A stretch of DNA of 64,000 bases from Pomphorhynchus laevis (GCA_012934845.2 WNNJ02002157.1:186001-250000); one strand, 5' to 3'. Shown: positions 10,656-20,310, counted from the first letter of the stretch. A program made the numbers and translations. Notes: generated from the sequence alone by a model not told the origin.

Positions 10656-10682
10656 GGCCTCAAATCCATGGGGATCTGAGCC
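10656..10682 (-). other. LINE-A 3' UTR stem-loop (full copy)
   Basis: In the sense strand GGCTCAGATCC pairs with GGATTTGAGGCC across a short loop, with one G-U pair that is G-C in the short copy. This is a candidate recognition structure for the element's own RT. Confidence 0.65.
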
Positions 10683-10731
10683 CCCCAACCGATCCAACAC
10701 GCCGCCTTCCGACTGAACCACCCTGGGTCTT

Positions 10732-13110
10732 TCACCCCCGATGGATCCAATCGGTGCGGACTATGCTGGGTAAACGAGAGACGAGGAGCTTCAGGAACCT
10801 TAGTCTTTGCTCTGGGGGACGTCCTCTAGAGAAGAAGACTAATCCCGAGATAGCCCAGGTACCCCAAAGGCGCACCTGGGTTTTCCCTTTCAATGACAGA
10901 TGCTGAGCCTGTTTCAGAGCCCACCTAGCTTTCTTCAGGATACGTTTAAGTCTATCCAGGTCAGCTTTCGCCGACCAGTTCACCGTAACGGTGAACCCCA
11001 GGTATTTTACTCGACTTGTGAAGGTGGGGAGTGGTTCAGAGGCAAATATGGAGGAGAGTGCAGAGAGTGCTAATCTCTTAAGTTTTTTCTTTGTTGCAGT
11101 GGTGCCATGAAAGACAACCGCCTGCGATTTGGCGGAGTTTAAGATAAGATTGGATTTGGGTAACTGGTCTTTTAATCTTAAAAAGAAGCGGCTGATGTCA
11201 GAAACTACGTCTTTGCACCTGTATCCAGAGAACAGGGCTGTGGTGTCATCAGCATACACCACAAGACGTTGTTCGCGTTTAAATATTTTGAATAGATTAA
11301 TGGAAGCAGCAAGATATAAGATAGGAGAAAGAGGTGAACCTTGAGGCACACCCGTAATAGGGTAAAACTGACGCGCATCAGGGTCGTCTTTATAATAAAA
11401 CCGTTTGGTGTACAGCAGGATCTCCACCCTGTTCACAATTCTCGCAGGCAACCCGAGGGACCTGAGAGAAGAGATCACAAAAGGAATGGAGATGCGGTCA
11501 AATGCAGCAGAAAAGTCAAGGAAAATAGCCACAACTAGGCGATGGCTATTTTCCCGACAAAACTGCTCCACCTCACCTACTGCTGAATGGACCGAGCGAC
11601 CTTTGACGAACCCATGAAAACCTGGAGGGATCAAATTTCGCCTACTTAAATGGTCGCGGATTTTTTGCGCAAGCGCTTTTTCGAAAATCGACACGAGGGA
11701 ATTTTGAATAGAAATGGGTCGCAGGTCTTTAGGACATGAACAGGATTTTTTCTTAGGAATAAAAACACGTTTACTAATATTGATGCCTGCTACATCGGAT
11801 GGGGAGGCTAAAAGCATAGTTACGGCCACCTCTCTTCTCTGATCAGCTGTCAAAAGCTGACAGACCCGAGAAGAAAGTGGAAGGACGGATTTGGAGGTGC
11901 TCGGGAGTGGACCCCAAAAGTTAAGAATATCCGTAACAGAAAGATCCCTACTCCTGAAGTTACACCAAGGCGGGATTGGTTGAGGTGATTGAGTGGCTCC
12001 ATAGTTGTGTAGGGCTAGTGACTCTTCCAAAACTTTATCAAGGCCTACATTCCCTATCCAACTCAATGCTCTATCCTTCCAGCAAACAAACTTCTCCTTC
12101 TTGAATATCTTCCAGAAGGATGACTGGGAAGGATTAAGGTGAGCGATACTCGTCCTATCTCTACTCAGCTGGAACCTGTATCTGGTGCTCCAGTATTCAT
12201 TCGAGAGGGCCTGTTTGGCGGAAGCAGAGAGATTAGGGAGGTTCAGTAATTTTGCTAGGACCTTGAGTTTCGTCGGAGTGGGATTGTATATACGACCTTT
12301 ATAGGTAGTCGATAGAATCGCGGTAGCTTGCGAAGAGAGGTAGGTATTAAATTCGGTCAGACTCAGATTTCCTATTCGGGGAAAGAGTCGGATAGCCGCC
12401 TGGAAGAAGGCTACTCTGATCGGATCAAAGTGAAACCTCCTTCGAAGCAATGTATCTTCCTCAATTCTCCAACGAATTAGGTCATGAGAGGTGGACAATT
12501 GTTGGCGCGACTGCTCCGTACAGAGAGGTTTAAGCAACCACCTTGAGTGAAGCAGTAAAATGTCGAGGATTGAATTTGTTGATGTGCAATGAAAGGTGGG
12601 GGTCGGTGGTTTGTGAATAAGATAACCGTTCCTAGCTCTGCGAAGTGACGCGTTGATCCAACGACCAGTTCTGTCGTTGAAGTCTCCAAGTATCATGTCA
12701 TAGCCGCTATCAATAATACCGTCCAGGAGGTCGCGGTTCTTGTGAATCTCCCCTGGACGTATGTAGACATTGGCTATACTGAGGCGTTTACCGTTCTTAA
12801 CGAGTGACACTACTAGACAGGAGAGGGCTGGACAAGAGTAATTTAATATGAGGGAAGACCTTAAGGAGCATTTAACTAGGGTTAAGAGTCCTTGAGATGA
12901 AGAGAAGTGGGGTGGGGTTATGTACGGAGTATAGTGGGAATATGTGTGCTTTGGGAAAAATCGAGTAATGTCCTGGGGGAGACGGATAGACCGCGTCTCC
13001 TGAAGGACTATAACATCTGCATCTCTACCAGATAAAAGTCTAAGGGCGGAAGCACCTCCCGAATTCCACTGAAGAATATTCAGTGAAAAAGGCTCGGGTT
13101 TACTCACCAT
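10732..13110 (-). CDS. LINE-A ORF2: endonuclease and reverse transcriptase, open
   Basis: An open frame of 792 residues starting MVSKPEPFSLNILQ. Residues about 8-215 form an apurinic-type endonuclease: NILQWNSGG, VIVLQETRS, then MILGDFND, SILDILLL and TSHDLI. The RT spans about 440-700. FLDFSAAFDRI (about 526-536) carries the first catalytic Asp, GVPQGSPLSPILY is motif B, and VVYADDTTALF (about 615-625) carries the catalytic Asp pair. A thumb-like tail follows with RLKRILKKARW and PPEQRLRFLK. No RNase H is seen. By family knowledge the protein nicks the target and primes cDNA from the nick. The start is the first ATG after the ORF1 end and matches the copy at 43.43 kb (LNILQ near the N-terminus). 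All catalytic motifs look intact, so activity is possible in principle but unproven. Confidence 0.9.
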   Translation of the reverse strand: MVSKPEPFSLNILQWNSGGASALRLLSGRDADVIVLQETRSIRLPQDITRFFPKHTYSHYTPYITPPHFSSSQGLLTLVKCSLRSSLILNYSCPALSCLVVSLVKNGKRLSIANVYIRPGEIHKNRDLLDGIIDSGYDMILGDFNDRTGRWINASLRRARNGYLIHKPPTPTFHCTSTNSILDILLLHSRWLLKPLCTEQSRQQLSTSHDLIRWRIEEDTLLRRRFHFDPIRVAFFQAAIRLFPRIGNLSLTEFNTYLSSQATAILSTTYKGRIYNPTPTKLKVLAKLLNLPNLSASAKQALSNEYWSTRYRFQLSRDRTSIAHLNPSQSSFWKIFKKEKFVCWKDRALSWIGNVGLDKVLEESLALHNYGATQSPQPIPPWCNFRSRDLSVTDILNFWGPLPSTSKSVLPLSSRVCQLLTADQRREVAVTMLLASPSDVAGINISKRVFIPKKKSCSCPKDLRPISIQNSLVSIFEKALAQKIRDHLSRRNLIPPGFHGFVKGRSVHSAVGEVEQFCRENSHRLVVAIFLDFSAAFDRISIPFVISSLRSLGLPARIVNRVEILLYTKRFYYKDDPDARQFYPITGVPQGSPLSPILYLAASINLFKIFKREQRLVVYADDTTALFSGYRCKDVVSDISRFFLRLKDQLPKSNLILNSAKSQAVVFHGTTATKKKLKRLALSALSSIFASEPLPTFTSRVKYLGFTVTVNWSAKADLDRLKRILKKARWALKQAQHLSLKGKTQVRLWGTWAISGLVFFSRGRPPEQRLRFLKLLVSRLPSIVRTDWIHRG

Positions 13111-13290
13111 TGTGACAGATCAGTTAGACAGGAGCAGCCAGCCTAGACAGAGCTAGGTGCAAGGAAGTTACCCCCCTTGCCACTAGCCCCATCCAGGGCC
13201 AGAGCTCCCTGGGCAATATCTTCATTTCCCAGTGAGGCGCCAACCATGTTCATGTTATTAAGAAGCTTTCCAATTTTAAGCGGTGGAACT

Positions 13291-14315
13291 TTATTTGCGG
13301 AAGCCCCCCTCTTCTTGGATTGGGGGGGGTTTACATTCAGCAGGAATTGGGGCAGAGTCCGCCCCCACGAGTGCCGAGATCAGAGGAGTCAACATCGCTT
13401 GAAATTGTGACATTAACGTCTTTTTAGTATTGTCCAGAAGAAGAATTATATCAGAATTAGACATTCGATCCACCGGATGAGCAGCTGCAGAGAAGGGTTT
13501 ATTAGCCGTTTTTTAGCAAACAACTGTCGGTATTCCCGGAAATGATTACATCGTCGGGACCAAGCAGGGTGTTTACCCCCGCAGTTAAGGCAGGAGGGAG
13601 GAGCTGAGCATATCTCGCCCTTACACATACTGGAACATGCGTCTGAGGCACAAACACCGCAAGTCTTTATTTTACCACAGGAGGATCCCCAATGGCCCCA
13701 TCCATGGCAATTATTACAATGAGGATATGTTAGATTGTCTTCCTCAATTAAAGTAAAGCGAAGGTTGAACCCTAAAAAAGGGTTAGAAGCGGACTTAGAC
13801 AGAAGCAATCCGTTATCGATATCTGCCTTACAGAAAGCTACAGGGAGGGGGTCTCCCAGCTTTCCTATAACTTGCCTGACAGAGTGGAGGCAATAGGATT
13901 TTTGTAACATAGTTAGATCATCTTCAGACAAAAAAGAGGGAAAATTCGAAATTTTTAAGGAACATTGTATAGGTTTGAGTGTAATCGATCCCAGATGGGC
14001 TAAATTGTTTGCAAAATACTCGTTATACTCCTTCATAACGCTGCCATTAGCGAAGGAAATTCTTATTGCATTTTCAAGCGTCTTAACATAATTGAATAAA
14101 ATTCTATTATTAAATTTTCCCACGAATTCTCTCAGGAAAGTGGGAAATAATTTGTGCCTTTCGATCGGTTTCAGAGCATTTATTATGCACAAGTTTGATA
14201 ATTTAGGAATGGGGGGAAGCACTCCCGAGTCAGCTTTAAATTGGCATAACAAATCACTTACCTCGTTGACGGAATTAATATTTAAATCTGAAATTGTACT
14301 TGTTCCTTGTTCCAT
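13291..14315 (-). pseudogene. LINE-A ORF1: zinc-knuckle nucleic-acid-binding protein, one frame change
   Basis: Starts at MEQGTSTISDLN (14315). An in-frame upstream ATG at 14387 would leave almost no 5' UTR. The middle part (LPPIPKLSNLCIINALKPIE) matches all other copies. Three cysteine/histidine knuckles follow (CNNCHGWGHWGSSC, CGVCASDACSSMC, CLNCGGKHPAWSRRC). After FAKKR the frame changes at a run of six A (plus-strand T run 13509-13514). The C-terminal part (NKPFSAAAHPVDRMSNSDII) continues in the -1 frame to 13291, as comparison with the copy at 42.2-43.3 kb shows (SRMPNSDILQLIQ). The product would bind element RNA and form particles with ORF2. A single-base loss is the simplest reading; translational slippage at the A run cannot be excluded. 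Confidence 0.8.
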
Positions 14316-14391
14316 ATTGAAGTTTCTGTTTGACGACGTAGAATGCTTTGATCGCTCCGTCGTATACTCCAAATAAATAAAGTGCAAAAAC

Positions 14392-14404
14392 CCTTCCCAT
14401 TTTA
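14392..14404 (+). repeat. Target-site duplication of LINE-A, right copy
   Basis: CCTTCCCATTTTA, identical to 10497-10509. It is followed by CAATTCCTTATA, matching CAATCCCTTATA at 8624 in LINE-F copy 1. Confidence 0.9.
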
Positions 14405-14420
14405 CAATTCCTTATATATG

Positions 14421-15060
14421 AAGGAATTGACCAAGTTCTGAAATGCTATTCGGATGCACACATATTTTTCTGGCTAATTCAATGCTACTTTTATTTTTAC
14501 ATATGCATTTAGAAAATTGATCACCAGCTTTCTTAAACGAAACCTTTGAAAGGCAATTTCATTTTATACACGAAATATTACATTGGTGCTTAGAATTTGA
14601 TGTTATACGTGAATAAAGTTTAGTTTGTTCATCTTTTGTCATTTGTCTTTATTATTTCTATCGCACGACGCGACAGTTAATCGAATATATATAACTGTGA
14701 TTAGCAAGTATTCATCACACATAAAATTTGCGACGAAATGAAATACACGGAAGAACTACAGACGGATTTGGACATAAGCTCGACATTGGCATAACTTTAT
14801 TTAATAAAAGTATTTTATAATTTTTATATTGACATTTTAAATGCGTTTTTTATTCTAAACGCTTAAAATATTTATTAGTTTAGCTAAGTCTAATTTAAAA
14901 CTGATTAAGTTTATTTTTTGACTCATAAGATTTTCTCTAAATAGCTAAAAAGCTTGCAATTAGATTGCGTGAAAAAAGTTTAGTTTGCTTATATGTTTGT
15001 TATTTGTCTTTATTAAGAAATAATTCCAATACAACTTTTTAATTAACACGAACAGGAAAG
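14421..15060. repeat. AT-rich interval with a diverged direct-repeat pair
   Basis: AAGTTTAGTTTG...ATTTGTCTTTATTA occurs near 14618 and near 14978, and AAGCTTGCAATTAGATTGC near 14950 and 15309. Two units of about 350 bp therefore share ends but differ in the middle. The middle of the second unit holds the G+C-rich palindromic island below. No coding sequence is seen. Confidence 0.55.
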
Positions 15061-15170
15061 TATAAACCTGCATCCTTTTTTACAACATTCGTCGGGAAGC
15101 TTAACCAGGAATGCGCCTACCACAGACGCCTAGCCTACTATGAGGCGTTTCGACGTCAGTCTACTTATCA

Positions 15171-15203
15171 CTACAGGGTGGTCTCATCAGTGTTACCCTG
15201 TAG
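15171..15203. repeat. Inverted repeat, 9-bp arms
   Basis: CTACAGGGT (15171-15179) and ACCCTGTAG (15195-15203) flank a 15-nt loop, inside a G+C-rich island (about 15070-15300) that also holds the 44-bp palindrome. Confidence 0.7.
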
Positions 15204-15253
15204 CTACACAACTTCGACAGTACTTAATCCTCAGTAAACCTCTAAAGGAATTC

Positions 15254-15297
15254 ACTAAGCGCACGCTCCTCCACCGGTGGAGGAGCGTGCGCTTAGT
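15254..15297. repeat. Perfect 44-bp palindrome without spacer
   Basis: Arms of 22 bp (15254-15275 and 15276-15297), starting ACTAAGCGCACG and meeting at CCACCGGTGG. Every base pairs. It is G+C-rich in an AT-rich setting. The function is unknown; it could be a joined pair of transposon ends or a foldback element. Confidence 0.92.
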
Positions 15298-15717
15298 CTA
15301 ATTTAAAAGCTTGCAATTAGATTGCTTGTGAATCGTTATTATGTATATTGGATAATTATATTTAGTAATTTATATCATTTTATGGACTTTTTATCGCACT
15401 CACCGGAACTAGTGGAAAGCTTAATATTTACAATTTACAAGTTGAGAAAAATGAGGTCTTAGTGATGATGTTCGCACATCAGATTGGGCACATCTTTATT
15501 TTCGTAGATGATCAATGTGCAAGTCAATGGTACTTTTACATGAAATAATTATAAAATATTTTTCTCCGAAATATCAAAGTATAATATTATTTCTAACTAT
15601 AATAAAGTGAATTTTAAAATAAATTGAATACCAGTTTTGCAATATTATTGGGACTCTATAAATAGTTAATAAGTCGTACTGAAAATGTGTTTTATAGAAA
15701 GTACAAATAAAGTTAAA

Positions 15718-16020
15718 TTTAAAGAATTATTGGATCTGGATCAAAAAAAGGAAAAAAATTGTATTTGATATTTCGCTAACCTCTGTTTGCATCTTTAAAG
15801 AATTATTGGATCTGAATTAAAGAAGGAAAATTTTATTTGATATTTCGCTAATATCTGTTCGCATCTTTAAATAATTATTGGATTTGGATCAAAAAAGACG
15901 AAAATTTTATTTGATATTTTGCTAAGCTAAGTAAGCGTCTTTAAAGAATTGTTGGAGCTGGGTCAAAGAAAGGAGAAAAATTTGAGTGATATTTCGCTAA
16001 CCTCTGTTGGTATCTTCGGG
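15718..16020. repeat. Tandem array, four units of ~72-80 bp
   Basis: Units start near 15718, 15794, 15866 and 15939, each with TTAAAGAATTATTGGATCTG (variants) and TTTGATATTTCGCTAAC. The units differ from one another by many bases. No consistent open frame runs through all units. Confidence 0.82.
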
Positions 16021-16900
16021 TGATGCGTTTCAAGCTGATGTGGATCAAATTGAATGCGCTCGCGAATTTACAAGCAATATATTGCTTTAAATAATAGAGA
16101 CAGTTCGCAAAATTGTAAAGATTTAAGATTTGTATATTAAATGAAAATATACTATGAAAAGTTAATGCTTAGTTAAAAGTTAAGTTCATTTTGTTATTAA
16201 ATTTTACGTGTTTGTGATAAAAATTCTTGTGTTTCCTGAGTCATTTTCTAAATTATTTTGATGTAAATTTCTTGTGAATTTTTCGTCTCAACATTGTGAA
16301 TTAATCAGATCAGCTTACGGAATCTACGTATTTTGTATTATTTATAAAAAAATTCTAAATAAAATTTAAACAATTAAATAACAAATAATTTTGAATAATG
16401 AATAATTAAAAAATTATATTAAAATAAAATTATTATTTATAATTTTAAAAATGTTGAGAGATAATACGCACAATTACGTCTCTGAATAGCGGACACAACA
16501 TCGACGAATTCACGAACGACACAACAAAATCTACTAAGGTAGACTACGTAGATAAGCAGCGAAATCATCCCAAATTCGCGAGAGAATTATCAACTGCCGC
16601 TGGATCGTCACACCCACATATAATAAGTTATCCGCACCTTTTCGAGTCTGTGTCCCCTCAGTTTTACGCTACGCACTTCTCTCAATCTGTCTCTGCCGAG
16701 TGGGAATGTCCAATTCGCAAAATGTCTTGTAGAATCACTAAATTTTGAAAATTCCGTGTTCACGAGCCCCTTCTTTCCAGTGTGAGGGATCTGGTCGTGC
16801 ATTTACTGGATTATAACCTCAGAAACATGCAAATAACCCAGCTCAACGTGTGGTAAAATCGAACTATATACCCTACTTAGATCAATTGTATCTCCCTAAA
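16021..16900. other. No gene recognised
   Basis: AT-rich, with a less AT-rich patch at 16490-16860 whose open frames show no domain. A decayed copy of the PLE terminal marker (AATCTACGTATTTT) lies at 16303-16334. Confidence 0.55.
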
Positions 16901-16902
16901 TT

Positions 16903-17246
16903 AAATCAGCTAACTGAGTCTACGTATTGTTATATAATTATAAAATAAACAAAACATAATAATGCTAAATCAAAATTTAATAATTAAATAATAAAATTAA
17001 TAATTGTTTTTGATTTTCTATAATTTAAATCAAGTTAAAAAATAAAAATAAAAATAAAAAATAAAATTTAAAATAAACGTCATTTTTATGAATTGACTAA
17101 TAAATAACAGACGTTGTATCAGAATAAGAATTAGAGGTCATCAGGAGGAACTGCTATGCTATCAGGTTTCGGCCCCTAACTCCTCTACCCAACATAGCAG
17201 CGGGGCCAAATACATGCTAATGATGTATTTCCTCTGAAATAACTAT
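16903..17246 (-). repeat. Naiad-like PLE terminal region (pseudo-LTR)
   Basis: Lies directly downstream of the RT frame that ends at 17247. It runs from the structured motif at 17131-17207, through the ATTGACTAATAAATAACAG block (17096), to the TAACTGAGTCTACGTATT marker at 16910. Related sequence occurs at 36.2-36.4 kb and, in the opposite orientation, at 54.53-54.79 kb. PLEs are known to carry such non-canonical long terminal repeats, often with self-cleaving RNA motifs. Confidence 0.6.
17133..17207 (-). promoter_or_regulatory. Pseudoknot-forming motif, possible self-cleaving RNA
   Basis: In the minus-strand RNA, GGCCCC (17202-17207 complement) pairs with GGGGCC (17171-17176 complement), and CTGCTATG (17193-17200) pairs with CATAGCAG (17151-17158). 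The two helices interleave (A-B-A'-B'), as P1 and P2 do in HDV-like ribozymes. CTGA, which fits the CNRA rule for the catalytic cytosine, precedes the second strand of the 8-bp helix. A convincing P3/P4 is not seen. A hammerhead core could not be fitted. Confidence 0.35.
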
Positions 17247-17875
17247 CTAGTATCTTATTCTAATGCAAAGTATATTATTTATTATCCATAAAAATTTGCC
17301 ACTTAAGAGTTTAAATTTATTCTTTATATTATTGTGTTGATTTATATATACTATTTTCTGCTTGATGTTATTTTTATAGTAACCTAGTTTAAAATATGTA
17401 TCTATTAAATTATTTAAATGATTTTGAAGAAAGGCAATATCATTACATATTGTTGCAATTCTTAAAATTTCATTATTTAATGTATTATATTTTATATTAT
17501 ATGGTATGCATGAATGCTCATGCAAAAATATGTTTCTTGTAAATTTAAATATGTCATCTTTACGATATAAATTAATAGTAGTTTTAGTTAATGTTAATTT
17601 AATGTTCATATCTAGATATACACCTTCTTTATCATTAATATTGGTTTTGTTAAGAATAAGGCTTTCTGGATAAATGTGCTCACTAATTGAATAAAAATTA
17701 TTAGAATTAAATACACATATATCATCAATGTATCGAAACATATATTTCATATATTTATATTGTTTAGATTTAGTTTTTACACAGTTATGAACAAATTCAT
17801 ATTCTATAAAGCTTAAAAACAAGTCAGCTATAATTGGGCTACTATTACCACCCATTGGAACAACTTTTACTTGTT
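17247..17875 (-). pseudogene. Naiad-like PLE reverse transcriptase, C-terminal part
   Basis: An open frame of about 200 residues (17855-17247) begins MGGNSSPIIADLFLSFIEYE, RT motif B of Penelope-type enzymes. It continues to FRYIDDICVFN, the catalytic motif C with both Asp, and then to GVYLDMNIKLT and a Lys/Asn-rich tail. The stop is followed by the PLE terminal region, so no GIY-YIG follows the RT. That supports the permuted, N-terminal-GIY-YIG type. The 5' part of the RT is cut off where a REL-LINE begins at about 17876 in the opposite orientation. Codon use is extremely AT-rich, like the flanks. It may be intact only as a fragment. Confidence 0.78.
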
Positions 17876-20310
17876 TTGAAAATAATACCGAAAGCCGCTA
17901 GATATCAAACAGCCAAGGCATTTACCCGACTCTTAAATGACTGTGCGGATGAGAACAGTCTAACAAGGTGGCTTAGTTTGTTCACTTTCTATCGACTCGT
18001 GCTTACATCAAATGAATCATCAGAGCAATCCCTTACATATATCATCAAGAATAGAATTTTGAAATTTGATAATCGCTTCCTTGAGATTCCCCAAAAATCG
18101 TACCTAATGTACGATTAATGAAAAATAATGCCTACTCGGAGGCCTCGAAACTAAAAACTTTGAGCGAGCGAGTTTCTATTAAACTTGCGGACCGGGATGT
18201 TATAGATGCTGTACGGCTACTCACATCATCTTACTCATTTGCTGACAATTTAGAGAGTTCTTTTCAGACCCTTAAGGAAATGCACCATTCTCACACAAGA
18301 GATATTTTCATTCCTCAGAACTATCCTCCAGCAAATTCGAGTCGTTCCAACTCTTTCGAGATAAGAAGGGCCATTTCGAGTTTCGCTAATGGTTCGGGAC
18401 ACCAAATGAATGACCTTCGCCCTCAACACTTGCAATACATGATTTTCTATAGTTCAGGTGATGCATTTACGTCTCTGGAACTCGATCTAATGTGAAATCG
18501 AAAGTCTTATCAATGGCGATTTTATCGCTGAAGGAGTGCAGCTTTAATTTTCAGCATCCTTATGTGCACTCAATATAAAAGGATGGCGTGATTCGCCCGA
18601 ACGCAATTGGGATCACACTCCGCCACATTGTTGCAAGGGTACTGTGTGTAAGGATATCACAAAAAGTAGGTGATTACCTCCGTCCATATCAACTAGGGTG
18701 CTGTACACCCTGTGTTGCGGATGCGATTGTTCACGCAGTTCGATCATTCATAATGAACTGCCAACATTCAACAGTTATTCTTAAAATAGATTTTCGAAAT
18801 GCACTCCACACCAAGGATCGTGGAGTGCTTCTCGAAGCAGTAAAAAATCACGTCTTAGAAGAATTTCCATATTTTCATTCTGCCTACGGCTCCCAGACAC
18901 ACTTTGTTTATGAAGATCAAATTATTTGGTCGAAAACAGGCATTCAACAGGGGGATTCCTGTGGTCCAATTGTTTTGCTCTAGCAGTAAATATTATTTCG
19001 CACTCCCTTCAACCACCTTGTGGTTGAAGGGAGTTGAATGTGTGGTACATGGACGAAGCAACGCTTAGAGGATATGCCTCTGTTGTGCTGCACGATTTGG
19101 AGATGATTTGGTAGCAGCCAACGTTTGGAGCTTAATGCAGTCAAATGTGAGCTTATGCTCCTGAATATGGAGGAACATGAAATCTAACAAATGAATACAA
19201 TCTTTTCATTTGTAGCTACGAACATAAAAGTGATTGGAGGAAAAAATTTGAAAATCTTTGGAGGCAATGTCTTTGAAAAGAATTCACCGAAAGATTTTGC
19301 CCAGAATGAAGACAATAGGTATCGATGTGCACTAGGGTTTGCGCGCTTTGTGTTCACGAGGCACTTTACTTTTCCTTGGAAGGAACTTCCTTTACATGCC
19401 CAGACTGCTTTATAAGTTCCGTACAACCCCTTGCTTCAACGTGAACGCGAAACTTTAAAAGCTCGACAGTGTCCTGATAACATATTTATCTCGTTTCACA
19501 AACTGCACGATAACGAACGATGCTTGGCGTCAGGCTTCATTGCCGTGCCGTTCGTGGTTTGGGGATCCGCAGTTCAGCGGGCATTGCTCTTCCGACTTTT
19601 TTATCGTTTGTAACGGCAAAGAAGGACTGCGTCAACATTCTTCTGAATAACTCTACACATTGCCCACATTTTCACGCTGGCCACTCAACTTGGTTGGCCA
19701 AGACGGGTCTCATTGAGGCACCTACTAATAGCCATAAACAAGCCGCATGGGACACTCTCCTCGTCAAACGGTCATTGTGGAAGTCTGTTGATGTATCAGG
19801 ACGACACTTATTGGTATGAAAAATTTCGTGAGGTACATTCCCCATATACGCGGAAATAAATTCAGCGAAAAACATAGTCATCAACACCGTCAATGCCCCA
19901 AACATTTTAGAGCCATTCAACGTATGCAGAACGGACGGTCGACGTCCTGATGGAGTTACCATTTCCATTGGCGTGTAGGGAAATGTTTGATGTGGGACGC
20001 CACCTGAGTGGATATCTTAGCAGCCAGCAATGTTAGCAACGCAGCCAGCGAAGCGGGCAAAGCAGTTTCATATATGAAGAGAGGAAACGGTTGAAATATA
20101 CTGACTAGACGATGCCTCACATATTTTGCCCTTTTGGAGTGAAAACTTATGGATCACCGGGATCTTTGTCTTTGGATCCAGTTAAGGATATAACAAAAAG
20201 ATTAAATCAAGTTACTGGGGATTCACATGCTACTTCATAGCATCGACATCCAACGCGGAAATGCTATCAGCATTCTGGCGACGGTTCCAAAGGGCTAGAA
20301 CATGGGAGGC
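17876..20310 (+). pseudogene. REL-LINE: non-LTR RT with RPDG...WDAT endonuclease-like tail
   Basis: The plus strand reads IPKAARYQTAKAFTRLLND, then MNDLRPQHLQYMI (18405-18445) and RPNAIGITLRHIVARVL (18594-18645). VILKIDFRNALHT (about 18776-18815) is motif A and GIQQGDSCGPIVL (about 18943-18980) is motif B. The YADD block is decayed near 19040, followed by LNAVKCELMLLNME (19130-19170). At 19928-20090 come RTDGRRPDGVTI and GKCLMWDAT, then VDILAASN, spaced like the PD...D-x-T core of a restriction-like endonuclease. This order resembles R2/NeSL-type LINEs, which carry the endonuclease after the RT, but the clade is not assigned. Stops and frame changes recur throughout. Some open frames in other phases here are shadows. 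Confidence 0.68.

Larger units (their letters stand above)
10510..14391 (-). mobile_element. LINE-A, near-complete copy
   Basis: About 3.9 kb on the minus strand: a short 5' UTR (about 75 nt), ORF1 with three zinc knuckles, a spacer of about 180 nt, ORF2 with endonuclease and RT, and a 3' UTR of about 220 nt with a stem-loop and an AT-rich 3' end (CTTTATTTATTTATATAA). It is bounded by an exact 13-bp duplication, CCTTCCCATTTTA. Architecture fits Jockey/I-like LINEs without RNase H; the clade is not certain. It is richer in G+C than the flanks. ORF2 is open and ORF1 has a single frame change, so the insertion is relatively recent. Confidence 0.88.
8645..14420 (+). mobile_element. LINE-F copy 2, 5'-truncated, split by two LINE-A insertions
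   Basis: A C-terminal RT scrap (8650-9080) ends in the same TTTACTAGATGCCGGCGTCTA stop region as copy 1 (8184 versus 9068). Its 3' UTR then runs 9082-9295, is interrupted by a short LINE-A, resumes at 10193 with a duplicated segment, is interrupted again at 10509/14392, and ends near 14420. Copy 1 (8192-8640) shows the uninterrupted order, so the assembly of this feature can be read directly by comparison. Confidence 0.72.

Noticed and set aside
10631-11617. Plus-strand open frames of 65-91 codons
   Set aside because: Antisense shadows of LINE-A ORF2.
17131-17207. Hammerhead ribozyme in the PLE terminal region
   Set aside because: CCTGATGA and CGAAACC are present but in the wrong order and with no stem II joining them on either strand. 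An interleaved-helix fold fits better.
19672-19968. 98-codon minus-strand frame
   Set aside because: Antisense shadow of the REL-LINE C-terminal region, whose plus-strand text carries recognisable motifs.
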